The notes beneath the pieces are model-generated. The model was not told the DNA's origin. It worked only from the letters and a program-made list of their open reading frames with translations, and ran no database searches. From Candidatus Omnitrophota bacterium (GTDB taxonomy: Bacteria > Omnitrophota > Gorgyraeia > Gygaellales > Profunditerraquicolaceae), in the NCBI GenBank assembly GCA_016938245.1, contig JAFGUY010000014.1, positions 1-13,713 of the forward strand: a DNA stretch of 13,713 nt, given 5' to 3'. The translations under genes were made by a program, and so were the position numbers. This document shows, piece by piece, positions 6,763 through 13,288 of this stretch (position 1 is the first letter of the stretch; each line of letters starts with the position of its first letter).

Positions 6763-7980
6763 ATGTACGAATTTCCAAGTGATTTTTTATTCGGAGCGGC
6801 TACTTCTGCCTATCAGGTAGAAGGCAGCAACTCATTGAGCGATTGGTGGGAGTATGAGCTCGCCGGAAAATTAAAATACCATTCAGGGCCTGCCTGTAAG
6901 CACTACGAACTATACGAACAAGATTTCAATTTAGCTAAAGAATTAAACCACAATTGCCATCGTCTCTCGATTGAATGGAGCCGGATTGAGCCGGAAGAAG
7001 GAAAGTTCTCTTCCCAAGAGCTCAATCATTACAAAAAAGTAATTTCAGCTTTACGCAGTCGTAAGCTGGAGCCAATAGTTACGCTACACCATTTTACTAA
7101 CCCCATATGGTTTTCAAAGTTGGGGGGTTGGAGTTCTAAAAAAGCCTCAGACTATTTCCTGCGTTATGTTTCTAAGGCTGTAGATGCTTTGTCAGGGGAG
7201 GTACAGTTTTGGGTTACGATAAATGAACCCATGGTTTACCTTTATCACTCATACCTTCTTGGAATCTGGCCTCCTAATGAGCGGTCTTTAATCAAAACCC
7301 ACAAGGCAAAAAATAACCTGCTCTGTGCCCACATTAATACCTATCGCCTTATTAATAGTATTTATAAAAATAATAATTTAAATAAGCCGTTAATTAGCAT
7401 TGCTCAGAACATGCAGGCGTTTGTGCCTTGTATCCCTACCTTACGAAATAAGCTCGCCTCTTACTTGAGGGCTAAGTCTTTTAACCTGGAATTTATAGAA
7501 AGATCACGGCAAGCGCGGGCTTTGGATTTTATCGGAGTTAACTATTATAGCCGCAGCCTCGTAGAGCTAAGAGGATGGGGATTGAAGAATTTTGCCATGG
7601 ATGTTTGCGAAGGAAAACACAGTACGCTTAAGAAAAACTCTTTAGGTTGGGATATATACCCTGAAGGGCTCTATGATGTCTTGATTTCTTTAAAAAAATA
7701 TAAACTCCCTGTTTTTATACTGGAGAACGGTATCTGTACCGAAGATGATTCTTTGCGCTGGTCCTTCATCCGGGAACATTTAGATAAATTAACTGAAGCG
7801 ATTAAGTCGGGGATAAAAGTTTTAGGTTATATCTATTGGTCTTTGATTGACAACTATGAATGGGATAAGGGTTTTGCCCCGAGATTCGGCTTAATTGAAG
7901 TAGATTATAATACCTATGCGCGTACAATCAGGGAGAGCGCAAGGAAATTGGCCAAAGTTTGCCTGGAGCGAAAACTTTAA
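6763..7980 (+). CDS. Glycoside hydrolase family 1 (beta-glucosidase-like)
   Basis: A retaining GH1 glycosidase hydrolysing beta-linked glucosides, galactosides or related sugars by a two-glutamate mechanism. The 405-aa protein begins FPSDFLFGAATSAYQVEG (4-21), the GH1 N-terminal signature. The acid/base is E155 in TINEP and the nucleophile is E321 in ILENG. Sugar-binding residues are seen in TLHHF (107-111), N154, GVNYYSR (258-264) and the C-terminal block WSLIDNYEW..GF..RFGL (359-377). It has no signal peptide, so it acts in the cytoplasm. It is about 40-70 residues shorter than typical GH1 enzymes; the region after residue 170 is condensed. A TTG at 6742 is in frame, but ATG 6763 fits both the domain start and the promoter. 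It is the first gene of an operon and leads directly into the patatin fusion gene, 3 nt downstream. Confidence 0.92.
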   Translation: MYEFPSDFLFGAATSAYQVEGSNSLSDWWEYELAGKLKYHSGPACKHYELYEQDFNLAKELNHNCHRLSIEWSRIEPEEGKFSSQELNHYKKVISALRSRKLEPIVTLHHFTNPIWFSKLGGWSSKKASDYFLRYVSKAVDALSGEVQFWVTINEPMVYLYHSYLLGIWPPNERSLIKTHKAKNNLLCAHINTYRLINSIYKNNNLNKPLISIAQNMQAFVPCIPTLRNKLASYLRAKSFNLEFIERSRQARALDFIGVNYYSRSLVELRGWGLKNFAMDVCEGKHSTLKKNSLGWDIYPEGLYDVLISLKKYKLPVFILENGICTEDDSLRWSFIREHLDKLTEAIKSGIKVLGYIYWSLIDNYEWDKGFAPRFGLIEVDYNTYARTIRESARKLAKVCLERKL

Positions 7981-7983
7981 AAT

Positions 7984-9999
7984 ATGAAATTCAATGACCT
8001 TGATTCGATAATACGCGATTTTCCTTTATTCTCCGGATTTTCCAAGAGCGAACATAGGATTATCAAAAGATGCAGCCGGTTAGTTTACTATAAAAAGGGC
8101 GATATTATCTATGCCGAAGGAGCCCCTCCCAGTGCTTTTTATTGCCTTATTTTAGGAAGGGTGGTTATTTACATTCAAGGGAAAGACGGTAATACCAATA
8201 TTCTTGAACACCTGCATTATGGGAAATATTTCGGGGTTATATCCTTGCTTACCAATGAAGGGCATTCCGTAACCGCTAAAGCTACAAATGACTGCTCTAT
8301 TCTGGTTATTGAAAAAGAGAACTTTGATTTCGTCCTTTCTAAAATTCCGCGGTTAGCCGTTGATTTAAGCCGTATGCTCTCGCGCAGGCTAAAGCGCAAG
8401 GATATTCATCAGAAGACTATATTTGAAAGTACCGTTATCTCGGTGTTTAGTTCTTATTCCCGGGTAGGTAAGACAATCTATGCGCTTAATTTAGCCTTGA
8501 GTTTAAAGAAAGAGACGCGTAAATCCGTGATTATCCTGGACATACTGCCGCAGGATAAAATACATAGCCTGCCGCAGAGGCTGGATGTTGCAGGAGAAAA
8601 GAGCATAGATTTATCAAAGGATGTTGCGGATAGCATAAGATTAACCGGGGATTTTATCTTCAAGACTAAATTTGGCGTAGATCTTTTGTGTTTTTATTAT
8701 AATCCCGATGATGAGCTCTGCGTAAAGAGGCTGGTGGCGTTTTTAAGCGGGCTGGTCAATGACTACCACTATCTTATACTTGATCTTCCTTCTTTAATGG
8801 ACCGCAACATTTTCAGCATATTAAACCAGTCGGATATAATCCATCTTTTAAGCGGCCCCGATGATCTGGATTTAAGAAAGACCCATAATCTTATCCAAAG
8901 GCTAGTGGATGAATTTAAGTTTCAGGAAGATAAAATAAGTATTATTATTAACGAATATAAATTCTCCAAGATTACCCCGATAGAGCAGAGCCAGATTTTA
9001 AGCAGGAAGATATTCGCGACACTTCCCAGGATAGATTTTAGTTCTTCAGACAGGTTGATTCCGGATGATCCGGATTGTGAATATTCAAAAGCAGTACGCA
9101 GGATCTCCCGCTTTATAGGAGAATCAATGGTCGGCCTGGTTTTGGGGGTAGGGGTAGGGTATGGTTTTTGCCACATCGGAGTATTAAAAGTAATCGAGGA
9201 AGAGAATATCCCGATTGATATTATAGCAGGCTCGAGCATAGGCGCTTTGATTGCCAGCCTTTGGGCAACCGGAAGATCGAGCTCTGAAATATTAGAGATT
9301 ACCAGTGAATTTAAAGAGCCCAAGCATATCTGGGGGTTAATTGATTTAACTATTCCGCAGTTAGGTTTTATTAAAGGAAATAAACTGCATAGATTTTTAA
9401 AAAAATACCTTGGCGATAAAACATTTTACGATGTAAAGTTGCCGCTAAAGATTATCGCCAGCGATGTAAAGAGAAAGGAGCCGCGCGTTTTAGATAAGGG
9501 GTTGTTGGTGGATGCGGTTATGGCAAGCTGCGCTATGCCCGGTGTCTTTAAGCCTTTCAGGTTTAAAGAGGACTTTCTTTTTGACGGCGGGGTAATTAAC
9601 CCTTTGCCTACAGAACCGCTTTTTAAGATGGGAGTAAAAAAGATTATCGCGGTTAATGTTACTCCTTCCCGGGAAGATATATTGCGGCAATATGAAAGGA
9701 TAAAAGAAAATATGAAGCTGAATTTAGTCAACGGGATTAAGAAGAGAAACTGGTTTAGCCTGGGAAATTATTTTAAAAATACCTTTGGTACAAACATACT
9801 TGATATTGTTTTTAGCAGCGTTGAAATATTGCAGTCTGAGGTAGCCAAAAAAGAAGCGCAGCTGGCTGATGTGGTCTTACATCCGGATACTTCGGGCTTA
9901 TACTGGTTAGAATTGCACAAGTCAAAGGAATTTGCCCGGCGCGGCGAGGATGAAACGCGCAGGAATTTGGATAAAATTTGGCAGGTTATCAACGATTAA
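7984..9999 (+). CDS. cNMP-binding-like / MinD-like P-loop / patatin phospholipase fusion (NTE-like)
   Basis: A 671-aa three-part protein. Residues about 12-135 are a cyclic-nucleotide-binding fold (FPLFSGFS, YKKGDIIYAEG, FGVISLLTNEG), but the phosphate-binding cassette lacks the usual Glu (V85) and Arg (H94), so cAMP binding is doubtful. Residues about 148-375 resemble a MinD/ParA P-loop domain: FSSYSRVGKT (155-164), LDILPQD (185-191) and YLILDLPS (263-270); the signature lysine and two glycines of the deviant Walker A are lost, though GKT remains. Residues about 383-560 are a patatin lipase with GxSxG nucleophile S418 (GSSIG) and D534 in DGG, the Ser-Asp dyad. The oxyanion loop is GVGVGYG where GGGARG is normal. 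The layout recalls neuropathy target esterase and bacterial relatives; the likely role is (lyso)phospholipid hydrolysis at the membrane. It has no Shine-Dalgarno and is probably coupled to GH1. Confidence 0.87.
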   Translation: MKFNDLDSIIRDFPLFSGFSKSEHRIIKRCSRLVYYKKGDIIYAEGAPPSAFYCLILGRVVIYIQGKDGNTNILEHLHYGKYFGVISLLTNEGHSVTAKATNDCSILVIEKENFDFVLSKIPRLAVDLSRMLSRRLKRKDIHQKTIFESTVISVFSSYSRVGKTIYALNLALSLKKETRKSVIILDILPQDKIHSLPQRLDVAGEKSIDLSKDVADSIRLTGDFIFKTKFGVDLLCFYYNPDDELCVKRLVAFLSGLVNDYHYLILDLPSLMDRNIFSILNQSDIIHLLSGPDDLDLRKTHNLIQRLVDEFKFQEDKISIIINEYKFSKITPIEQSQILSRKIFATLPRIDFSSSDRLIPDDPDCEYSKAVRRISRFIGESMVGLVLGVGVGYGFCHIGVLKVIEEENIPIDIIAGSSIGALIASLWATGRSSSEILEITSEFKEPKHIWGLIDLTIPQLGFIKGNKLHRFLKKYLGDKTFYDVKLPLKIIASDVKRKEPRVLDKGLLVDAVMASCAMPGVFKPFRFKEDFLFDGGVINPLPTEPLFKMGVKKIIAVNVTPSREDILRQYERIKENMKLNLVNGIKKRNWFSLGNYFKNTFGTNILDIVFSSVEILQSEVAKKEAQLADVVLHPDTSGLYWLELHKSKEFARRGEDETRRNLDKIWQVIND

Positions 10000-10011
10000 G
10001 AAGGGGGGGGT

Positions 10012-10425
10012 ATGGAAGGGATAAAATTATTTCTGTTTTGTTTAATTCTTTGTTCATTAACCGGCTGCAGCGGTATTTCCGAGGTGGTAAGGGGAGTTGC
10101 CGGAGTATCTACTAAAGTCTTGGAAGATAAACGTAAGGATGCGGTAGTTGGCGATTTTAGCTCTGACTTTGATACTGCCCGCAGTAAAATAAAAGCTGCT
10201 TTAAAAGAAAATGGTTCCTATATTTATAGAGAAGATTTATCATCTAATCTGATTGCTGTCTACGTCTCTGAAAAAGATACTACACCCGTAGGCATATTCT
10301 TGACCGCATTGGATATAGATAATACCCGGGTGGAAGTATCCAGCCCGTCTACCTACGGCAAAGAAGTTATTGCTAAAGTTATTTTTAACGCTTTGAGAGG
10401 AATCCCTAATGCCAAAAAACAATAA
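10012..10425 (+). CDS. DUF3568-like lipoprotein
   Basis: A 137-aa probable lipoprotein. A hydrophobic leader (residues 4-18) ends in a good lipobox, LTGC, with C19 as the lipidated residue. The mature part shows a mixed alpha/beta pattern (DTARSKIKAALKENG, SNLIAVYVSEKD, TRVEVSSPSTYGKEVIAKVI), resembling the DUF3568 group of small exported proteins, whose function is unknown. A strong polypurine ribosome site (AAGGGGGGGG) lies just before the ATG. It starts 12 nt after the patatin fusion gene and its 3' end overlaps the MazG-like gene by 17 nt, so it belongs to the same operon. The family assignment is from pattern only. Confidence 0.75.
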   Translation: MEGIKLFLFCLILCSLTGCSGISEVVRGVAGVSTKVLEDKRKDAVVGDFSSDFDTARSKIKAALKENGSYIYREDLSSNLIAVYVSEKDTTPVGIFLTALDIDNTRVEVSSPSTYGKEVIAKVIFNALRGIPNAKKQ

Positions 10426-10723
10426 TTGTTGTTCGATAAAAAACCTTATTAAGAAATGCCACTCTACTGCTAAAGATAAAGGCTGGTGGAAAAGTGAGCG
10501 TAACGAAGGAGAACTTATCGCGCTTATGCATTCGGAATTATCAGAAGCATTGGAAGCGATGCGCGATCATTCGGGGCAGGCTGCTATAGCCGAAGAGTTA
10601 GCAGATTGCTGCATCCGTATATTTGATTATTGCGGGGCAAAAAAAATAAATCTGGAAAAAGCCCTTTTAAAGAAGATGTCGTATAATAAAACCCGGCCGT
10701 TTAGGCACGGAAAGAAGTTTTAA
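10409..10723 (+). CDS. MazG-like all-alpha NTP pyrophosphohydrolase
   Basis: A 104-aa helical protein with the metal-binding pattern of the all-alpha NTP-PPase superfamily: ExxE at E43-E46 (ELSEALEAMR) and ExxD at E63-D66 (EELADCCIRI). The block GWWKSERNEGELIALMHSEL fits the first two helices. Such enzymes split (d)NTPs into NMP and pyrophosphate, usually as house-cleaning of non-canonical nucleotides; the substrate here is unknown. One MazG domain only, so it is the short type that works as a dimer or tetramer rather than full MazG. The ATG lies inside the end of the DUF3568-like gene with GAGAGG just upstream, so it is translated from its own site within the operon. Confidence 0.82.
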   Translation: MPKNNNCCSIKNLIKKCHSTAKDKGWWKSERNEGELIALMHSELSEALEAMRDHSGQAAIAEELADCCIRIFDYCGAKKINLEKALLKKMSYNKTRPFRHGKKF

Positions 10724-10732
10724 GTTGTGATT

Positions 10733-12295
10733 ATGGCAAAAAAACGCGATAGTTGGGGTTCAAGGTTAGGAATTATTATGGCGGTTGCAGGTTCGGCAAT
10801 CGGCTTGGGGAATTTTTTAAGGTTCCCGGCTAAAGCAGTTTCAAACGGCGGCGGGGCTTTTATGATCCCTTATTTTATATCATTTTTATTATTAGGTATA
10901 CCTTTGATGTGGGTTGAATGGACCTTAGGCAGATACGGGGGAGGATTTGAGCACGGAACCGCACCCGGTATATTCCATAGCCTCTGGCAAAAGAACCGTT
11001 TTATAAAATATTTCGGCGTAATCGGAATATTCGGGCCCTTAGTTATATTTATCTACTATATTTATATAGAGTCCTGGACTTTGGCATATAGCTTTTTTTC
11101 TTTAACCGGAAGGTATTCGGGCCTGAATGATTTAGCAGGAATGAAGAGTTTTCTTTTAGGTTTTCAAGGGTTAGAGAAAAACCAGTATTTTAGCGGTATG
11201 CAGGCTGCGTACCTTTTCTTTTTAATTGCTTTTATCTTGAATGTAATTGTTATTTATTACGGGATAAAAGGAGGAATAGAAAGGCTTTGTAAACTGGCAA
11301 TGCCGCTTTTATTTATTTTTGGTATAATTTTGATGTTTCGGGTTTTTACCTTAGGTACGCCGGATTCTCTTAAGCCGGACTGGAACGTTTTAAACGGGTT
11401 TGGTTTTTTATGGAATGCTGATTTTTCCGCCCTTAAATCCGCCAAGATTTGGCTTGAAGCAGCAGGCCAGATATTTTTTACTTTAAGCGTAGGCATAGGA
11501 GTAATCTTAACTTACGCAAGCTATCTTTCAAAAGGCGACGATGTAGTGCTTTCAGGGCTTACTGCCGCAAGTACTAATGGTTTTGCGGAGGTTATTTTGG
11601 GGGCAAGTATAATTATCCCGGCGGCATTTGTCTTCTTTGGTCCCTTTGATATGAAATCAATTGCCAATTCCGGGGTTTTTAATTTGGGCTTTGTTACTAT
11701 GCCGTTAGTTATAAATAAGCTTCCCCTATCAGCATTAATGGGATTTTGCTGGTTTTTTCTGCTTTTTTTGGCAGGGATTACTTCTTCAGTATCCTTAGCC
11801 CAGCCGGCAGTAGCTTTTTTAGAGGATGAGTTTGATATTTCAAGGAAGAAAGCAGCGGCTATTTTCGGGATTATTGCTTTTGTCCTCTGCCAGCCGGCTA
11901 TTTTCTTCTTGGGAAGAGGAGTTGTAGATGAACTGGATTTCTGGGGAGGGACTTTCTTTTTGGTGGTTTTTGCCACGATAGAAGTTATACTCTTTGCCTG
12001 GGTATTCGGTATGGAGCGCGCCTGGGATGAGATACATAAGGGAGCGGATATGCGGGTTCCTAAAATATACAAATTCATTATAAAATATATTACACCGTTG
12101 TTTCTGTTTTTTATACTGGGGATGTGGTTTAAGCAGGAATGGCTTCCTATAATCTTAATGAAGAATGTATCTTGTGCTGACCGGCCGTTTGTTTTAAGTA
12201 CCCGCTTAGGTTTACTAATTATATTCTCAGTTTTAGTTATTTTAGTTAAAATAGCCTGGCAGAAGAGGAAGGTTTTAAAGGAGAAAGGTAGATGA
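10733..12295 (+). CDS. LeuT-like Na+-coupled amino-acid transporter (NSS/SNF family)
   Basis: A 520-aa, 12-segment neurotransmitter:sodium symporter, close in order and length to Aquifex LeuT. ATG 10733 makes the numbering line up with LeuT; a GTG at 10727 is also in frame. The unwound TM1 is GSAIGLGNF (20-28). Residues matching the Na+ and substrate sites are A22, N27, F249-T250, S252, N282 and A347/T350/S351. Differences from LeuT in the substrate pocket are S21 (Asn in LeuT), I255 (Phe259) and L355 (Ile359), so the preferred amino acid may differ. E286 matches LeuT Glu290, the residue that makes transport chloride-independent. It overlaps by ATGA a 33-aa MetS-like subunit. Correspondences are from remembered LeuT sequence, not a computed alignment. 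Confidence 0.93.
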   Translation: MAKKRDSWGSRLGIIMAVAGSAIGLGNFLRFPAKAVSNGGGAFMIPYFISFLLLGIPLMWVEWTLGRYGGGFEHGTAPGIFHSLWQKNRFIKYFGVIGIFGPLVIFIYYIYIESWTLAYSFFSLTGRYSGLNDLAGMKSFLLGFQGLEKNQYFSGMQAAYLFFLIAFILNVIVIYYGIKGGIERLCKLAMPLLFIFGIILMFRVFTLGTPDSLKPDWNVLNGFGFLWNADFSALKSAKIWLEAAGQIFFTLSVGIGVILTYASYLSKGDDVVLSGLTAASTNGFAEVILGASIIIPAAFVFFGPFDMKSIANSGVFNLGFVTMPLVINKLPLSALMGFCWFFLLFLAGITSSVSLAQPAVAFLEDEFDISRKKAAAIFGIIAFVLCQPAIFFLGRGVVDELDFWGGTFFLVVFATIEVILFAWVFGMERAWDEIHKGADMRVPKIYKFIIKYITPLFLFFILGMWFKQEWLPIILMKNVSCADRPFVLSTRLGLLIIFSVLVILVKIAWQKRKVLKEKGR

Positions 12296-12393
12296 GATTT
12301 AGCGGATGGGTGTTACTGATTGTCTCATGGGTATTCATATTAGGGCTTTTTTTGTTTTGTTTATCTAAGGTGTTTACAAAGAAGGAATTTTAA
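12292..12393 (+). CDS. MetS-like small subunit of the NSS transporter (33 aa)
   Basis: A 33-aa single-span membrane peptide: a short polar start (MRFSG), a hydrophobic segment WVLLIVSWVFILGLFLFCL, and a Lys-rich end (SKVFTKKEF). Its ATG overlaps the stop of the transporter gene (ATGA, 12292-12295), with GGAG/AAAGG purines just upstream, so it is translationally coupled. Size, single helix and position match the MetS small subunits that accompany bacterial NSS transporters such as MetPS of Corynebacterium, where the peptide is needed for transport. Family membership is inferred from these features, since short helices carry little sequence signal. Confidence 0.75.
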   Translation: MRFSGWVLLIVSWVFILGLFLFCLSKVFTKKEF

Positions 12394-12397
12394 TAAC

Positions 12398-12438
12398 TTG
12401 ATTTTTACGCTATTTGTGGTAAAAAGGTTAAATAGCGT
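12398..12438 (+). promoter_or_regulatory. Possible tRNA promoter and 9-bp stem before tRNA-Phe
   Basis: TTGATT (12398-12403) followed 16 nt later by an extended -10-like TGG+TAAAAA (12417-12425) could start transcription near 12432, about 20 nt before the tRNA. The same stretch holds a 9-bp perfect stem (12407-12415 with 12430-12438, 14-nt loop) with only a short T run after it, a weak terminator candidate for the transporter operon. The two readings compete. Confidence 0.3.
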
Positions 12439-12450
12439 TTAAGTAGTTTA

Positions 12451-12525
12451 GCCGAGGTAGCTCAGTGGTAGAGCGCGGCCCTGAAAAGGCCGGCGTGGGA
12501 AGTTCGATTCTTCTCCTCGGCACCA
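12451..12525 (+). tRNA. tRNA-Phe (anticodon GAA)
   Basis: A full cloverleaf is visible. The acceptor stem GCCGAGG (12451-12457) pairs with CCTCGGC (12515-12521), and the D arm is GCTC/GAGC. The anticodon stem CGGCC/GGCCG encloses the loop CTGAAAA with anticodon GAA at 12483-12485. The T arm GGAAG/CTTCT has a G-T pair at its base and the loop TTCGATT. Discriminator A is followed by an encoded CCA (12523-12525). The only tRNA in the window, it stands between the transporter operon and the repeat-rich right end. Confidence 0.96.
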
Positions 12526-12528
12526 CCT

Positions 12529-12561
12529 AAAAAAGAGAGGTTTTCATAACCTCTCTTTTTT
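12529..12561 (+). terminator. Intrinsic terminator after tRNA-Phe
   Basis: A perfect 14-bp stem (12529-12542 with 12548-12561; GAGAGGTT / AACCTCTC core flanked by A6 and T6) closes a 5-nt loop and starts 4 nt after the tRNA CCA end. Symmetric A and T runs would let it work from both sides. Confidence 0.93.
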
Positions 12562-12572
12562 GTTGTATTTAG

Positions 12573-12610
12573 GCGTAATTGCTTTAGTTACGAGGCAGTT
12601 ACGCTTTTTT
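12573..12610 (+). terminator. Second intrinsic terminator in tandem
   Basis: GCGTAATTGC (12573-12582) pairs with GCAGTTACGC (12595-12604), a 10-bp stem with one G-U pair and a 12-nt loop, followed directly by T6 (12605-12610) and further Ts. It lies 11 nt after the first terminator. It could back up tRNA termination, or be a leftover from a boundary of inserted DNA. Confidence 0.75.
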
Positions 12611-12664
12611 CTTTTGTTGGCGCCTTTTGTATGGCTTTGGGTGTTTTTATAGACTTTAGAAAGT

Positions 12665-12684
12665 TATAGTCTCATATAGTCTCA
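12665..12684. repeat. Tandem 10-bp repeat TATAGTCTCA x2
   Basis: TATAGTCTCA occurs twice back to back (12665-12674 and 12675-12684), about 80 nt upstream of the helix-turn-helix gene start. The unit is not palindromic. It could be an operator pair or simple slippage. Confidence 0.6.
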
Positions 12685-12763
12685 AAATTATGAAAAGGAT
12701 GACCCCGGCAGCAAGATTACTTCTAGATTCATTAAAGGGTATAAGCATTTCTCTGAACGAAGG

Positions 12764-12973
12764 ATGTTAGCGAATGACGGCTCGTTTTATTGCCTTGATA
12801 AATACTTAATGGAGCAGTTAGGCATTGGAGATAATACGATTCGCAGGGCACGTATTTATTTAAAAGAAACCGGGGAAATTAACTATGCTATCGGTAAACA
12901 TAAGGGTGTGCCTACGCGGTGCTGGATCTTATCAAAGGGTGCCAAAATGGAACCCTTTGGGCAGGCAAAGTAA
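12764..12973 (+). CDS. Helix-turn-helix protein, probably the N-terminal part of a broken gene
   Basis: A 69-aa frame with a winged helix-turn-helix look: helix LDKYLMEQLG (11-20), turn IGDN, recognition helix NTIRRARIYLKETG (24-37), then a wing INYAIGKHKGVPTRCWIL. This pattern is common in replication-initiation or accessory proteins of phages and plasmids, but I cannot name a family. The frame is open upstream to 12680 with no ATG, GTG or TTG, so the true start is either ATG 12764 or lost. The stop TAA (12971-12973) is followed in the same frame by a second open stretch that repeats the same GAKMEP/AKMEP phrase, so this stop looks like a nonsense mutation inside a longer gene. No good Shine-Dalgarno, only AAGG 4 nt or less upstream. 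Confidence 0.5.
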   Translation: MLANDGSFYCLDKYLMEQLGIGDNTIRRARIYLKETGEINYAIGKHKGVPTRCWILSKGAKMEPFGQAK

Positions 12974-13069
12974 GCCAAAATGGAACCCTCTGGAGAAGGC
13001 TTAAAGGGTGCCAAATTGGAGCCAAAGGGGGCCAATTTGGTTGTGAAAGCAAGCCAATTTGGCCCCCTT
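12934..13069. repeat. Cluster of short repeats and an inverted repeat in the linker of the broken gene
   Basis: GCCAAAATGGAACCCT is present exactly at 12941-12956 and 12974-12989. AAAGGGTGCCAAAATGGA (12934-12951) returns at 13003-13020 with one change. A 16-bp inverted repeat, AAGGGGGCCAATTTGG (13025-13040) against 13054-13069, has one mismatch and a 13-nt spacer. The direct repeats encode the peptide phrase (G)AK(M/L)EP three times. Confidence 0.8.
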
Positions 13070-13288
13070 AATAATAAGGTCTTAATAAAGAGTGAAAATA
13101 AGAATATACCTGAAGAGTTGCCTTCTTTTACCGAAGACGATAAAGAGGGGATAAGGGCTTATGCTAAGTCATACGGTGTTGACAAGACAACTGATTTCTT
13201 GGTGCATAAGGGCGTGATCTAGTATCCATTAGAGAGATTCTTGAAGGCGTTGAACTATGTAAAAAATAAGGATAAAAATAGATTTTAA
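12980..13288 (+). pseudogene. Downstream part of the interrupted helix-turn-helix gene
   Basis: The same reading frame as the helix-turn-helix piece continues after its TAA stop. From ATG 12980 it reads AKMEPSGEG, LKGAKLEPKGANL, then a polar linker and an acidic/helical part (ELPSFTEDDKEGIRAYAKSY), to a TAG at 13220-13222. Beyond the TAG the frame again continues sensibly (YPLERFLKALNYVKNKDKNRF) to a TAA at 13286-13288. Two internal stops in one otherwise continuous frame of about 175 codons point to a decayed gene. The ATG at 12980 has no Shine-Dalgarno and lies inside a repeat, so it is a weak independent start. Function is unknown; the linker-and-tail layout resembles phage or plasmid replication accessory proteins. 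Confidence 0.45.

Noticed and set aside
7984..9999. Anti-phage patatin effector (CapV/CBASS-like) reading of the patatin fusion
   Set aside because: No cyclase of the CD-NTase type or other defence gene lies beside it, and the cNBD plus P-loop layout matches NTE-like proteins instead.
12690..12770. Short frame from ATG 12690 (26 codons) overlapping the HTH gene start
   Set aside because: It lacks a ribosome site and ends quickly; the other frame gives a more protein-like sequence. A frameshift joining them is possible but not needed.
12934..13069. CRISPR-like repeat cluster
   Set aside because: Repeats are degenerate, irregularly spaced (33 and 69 nt), in frame with a coding sequence, and have no spacer pattern or cas genes.
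12680..13288. Alternative genetic code with TAA and TAG read as amino acids
   Set aside because: The confident genes in this window end in TAA or TAG (and TGA) at the expected family lengths, so a genome-wide reassignment is not supported.
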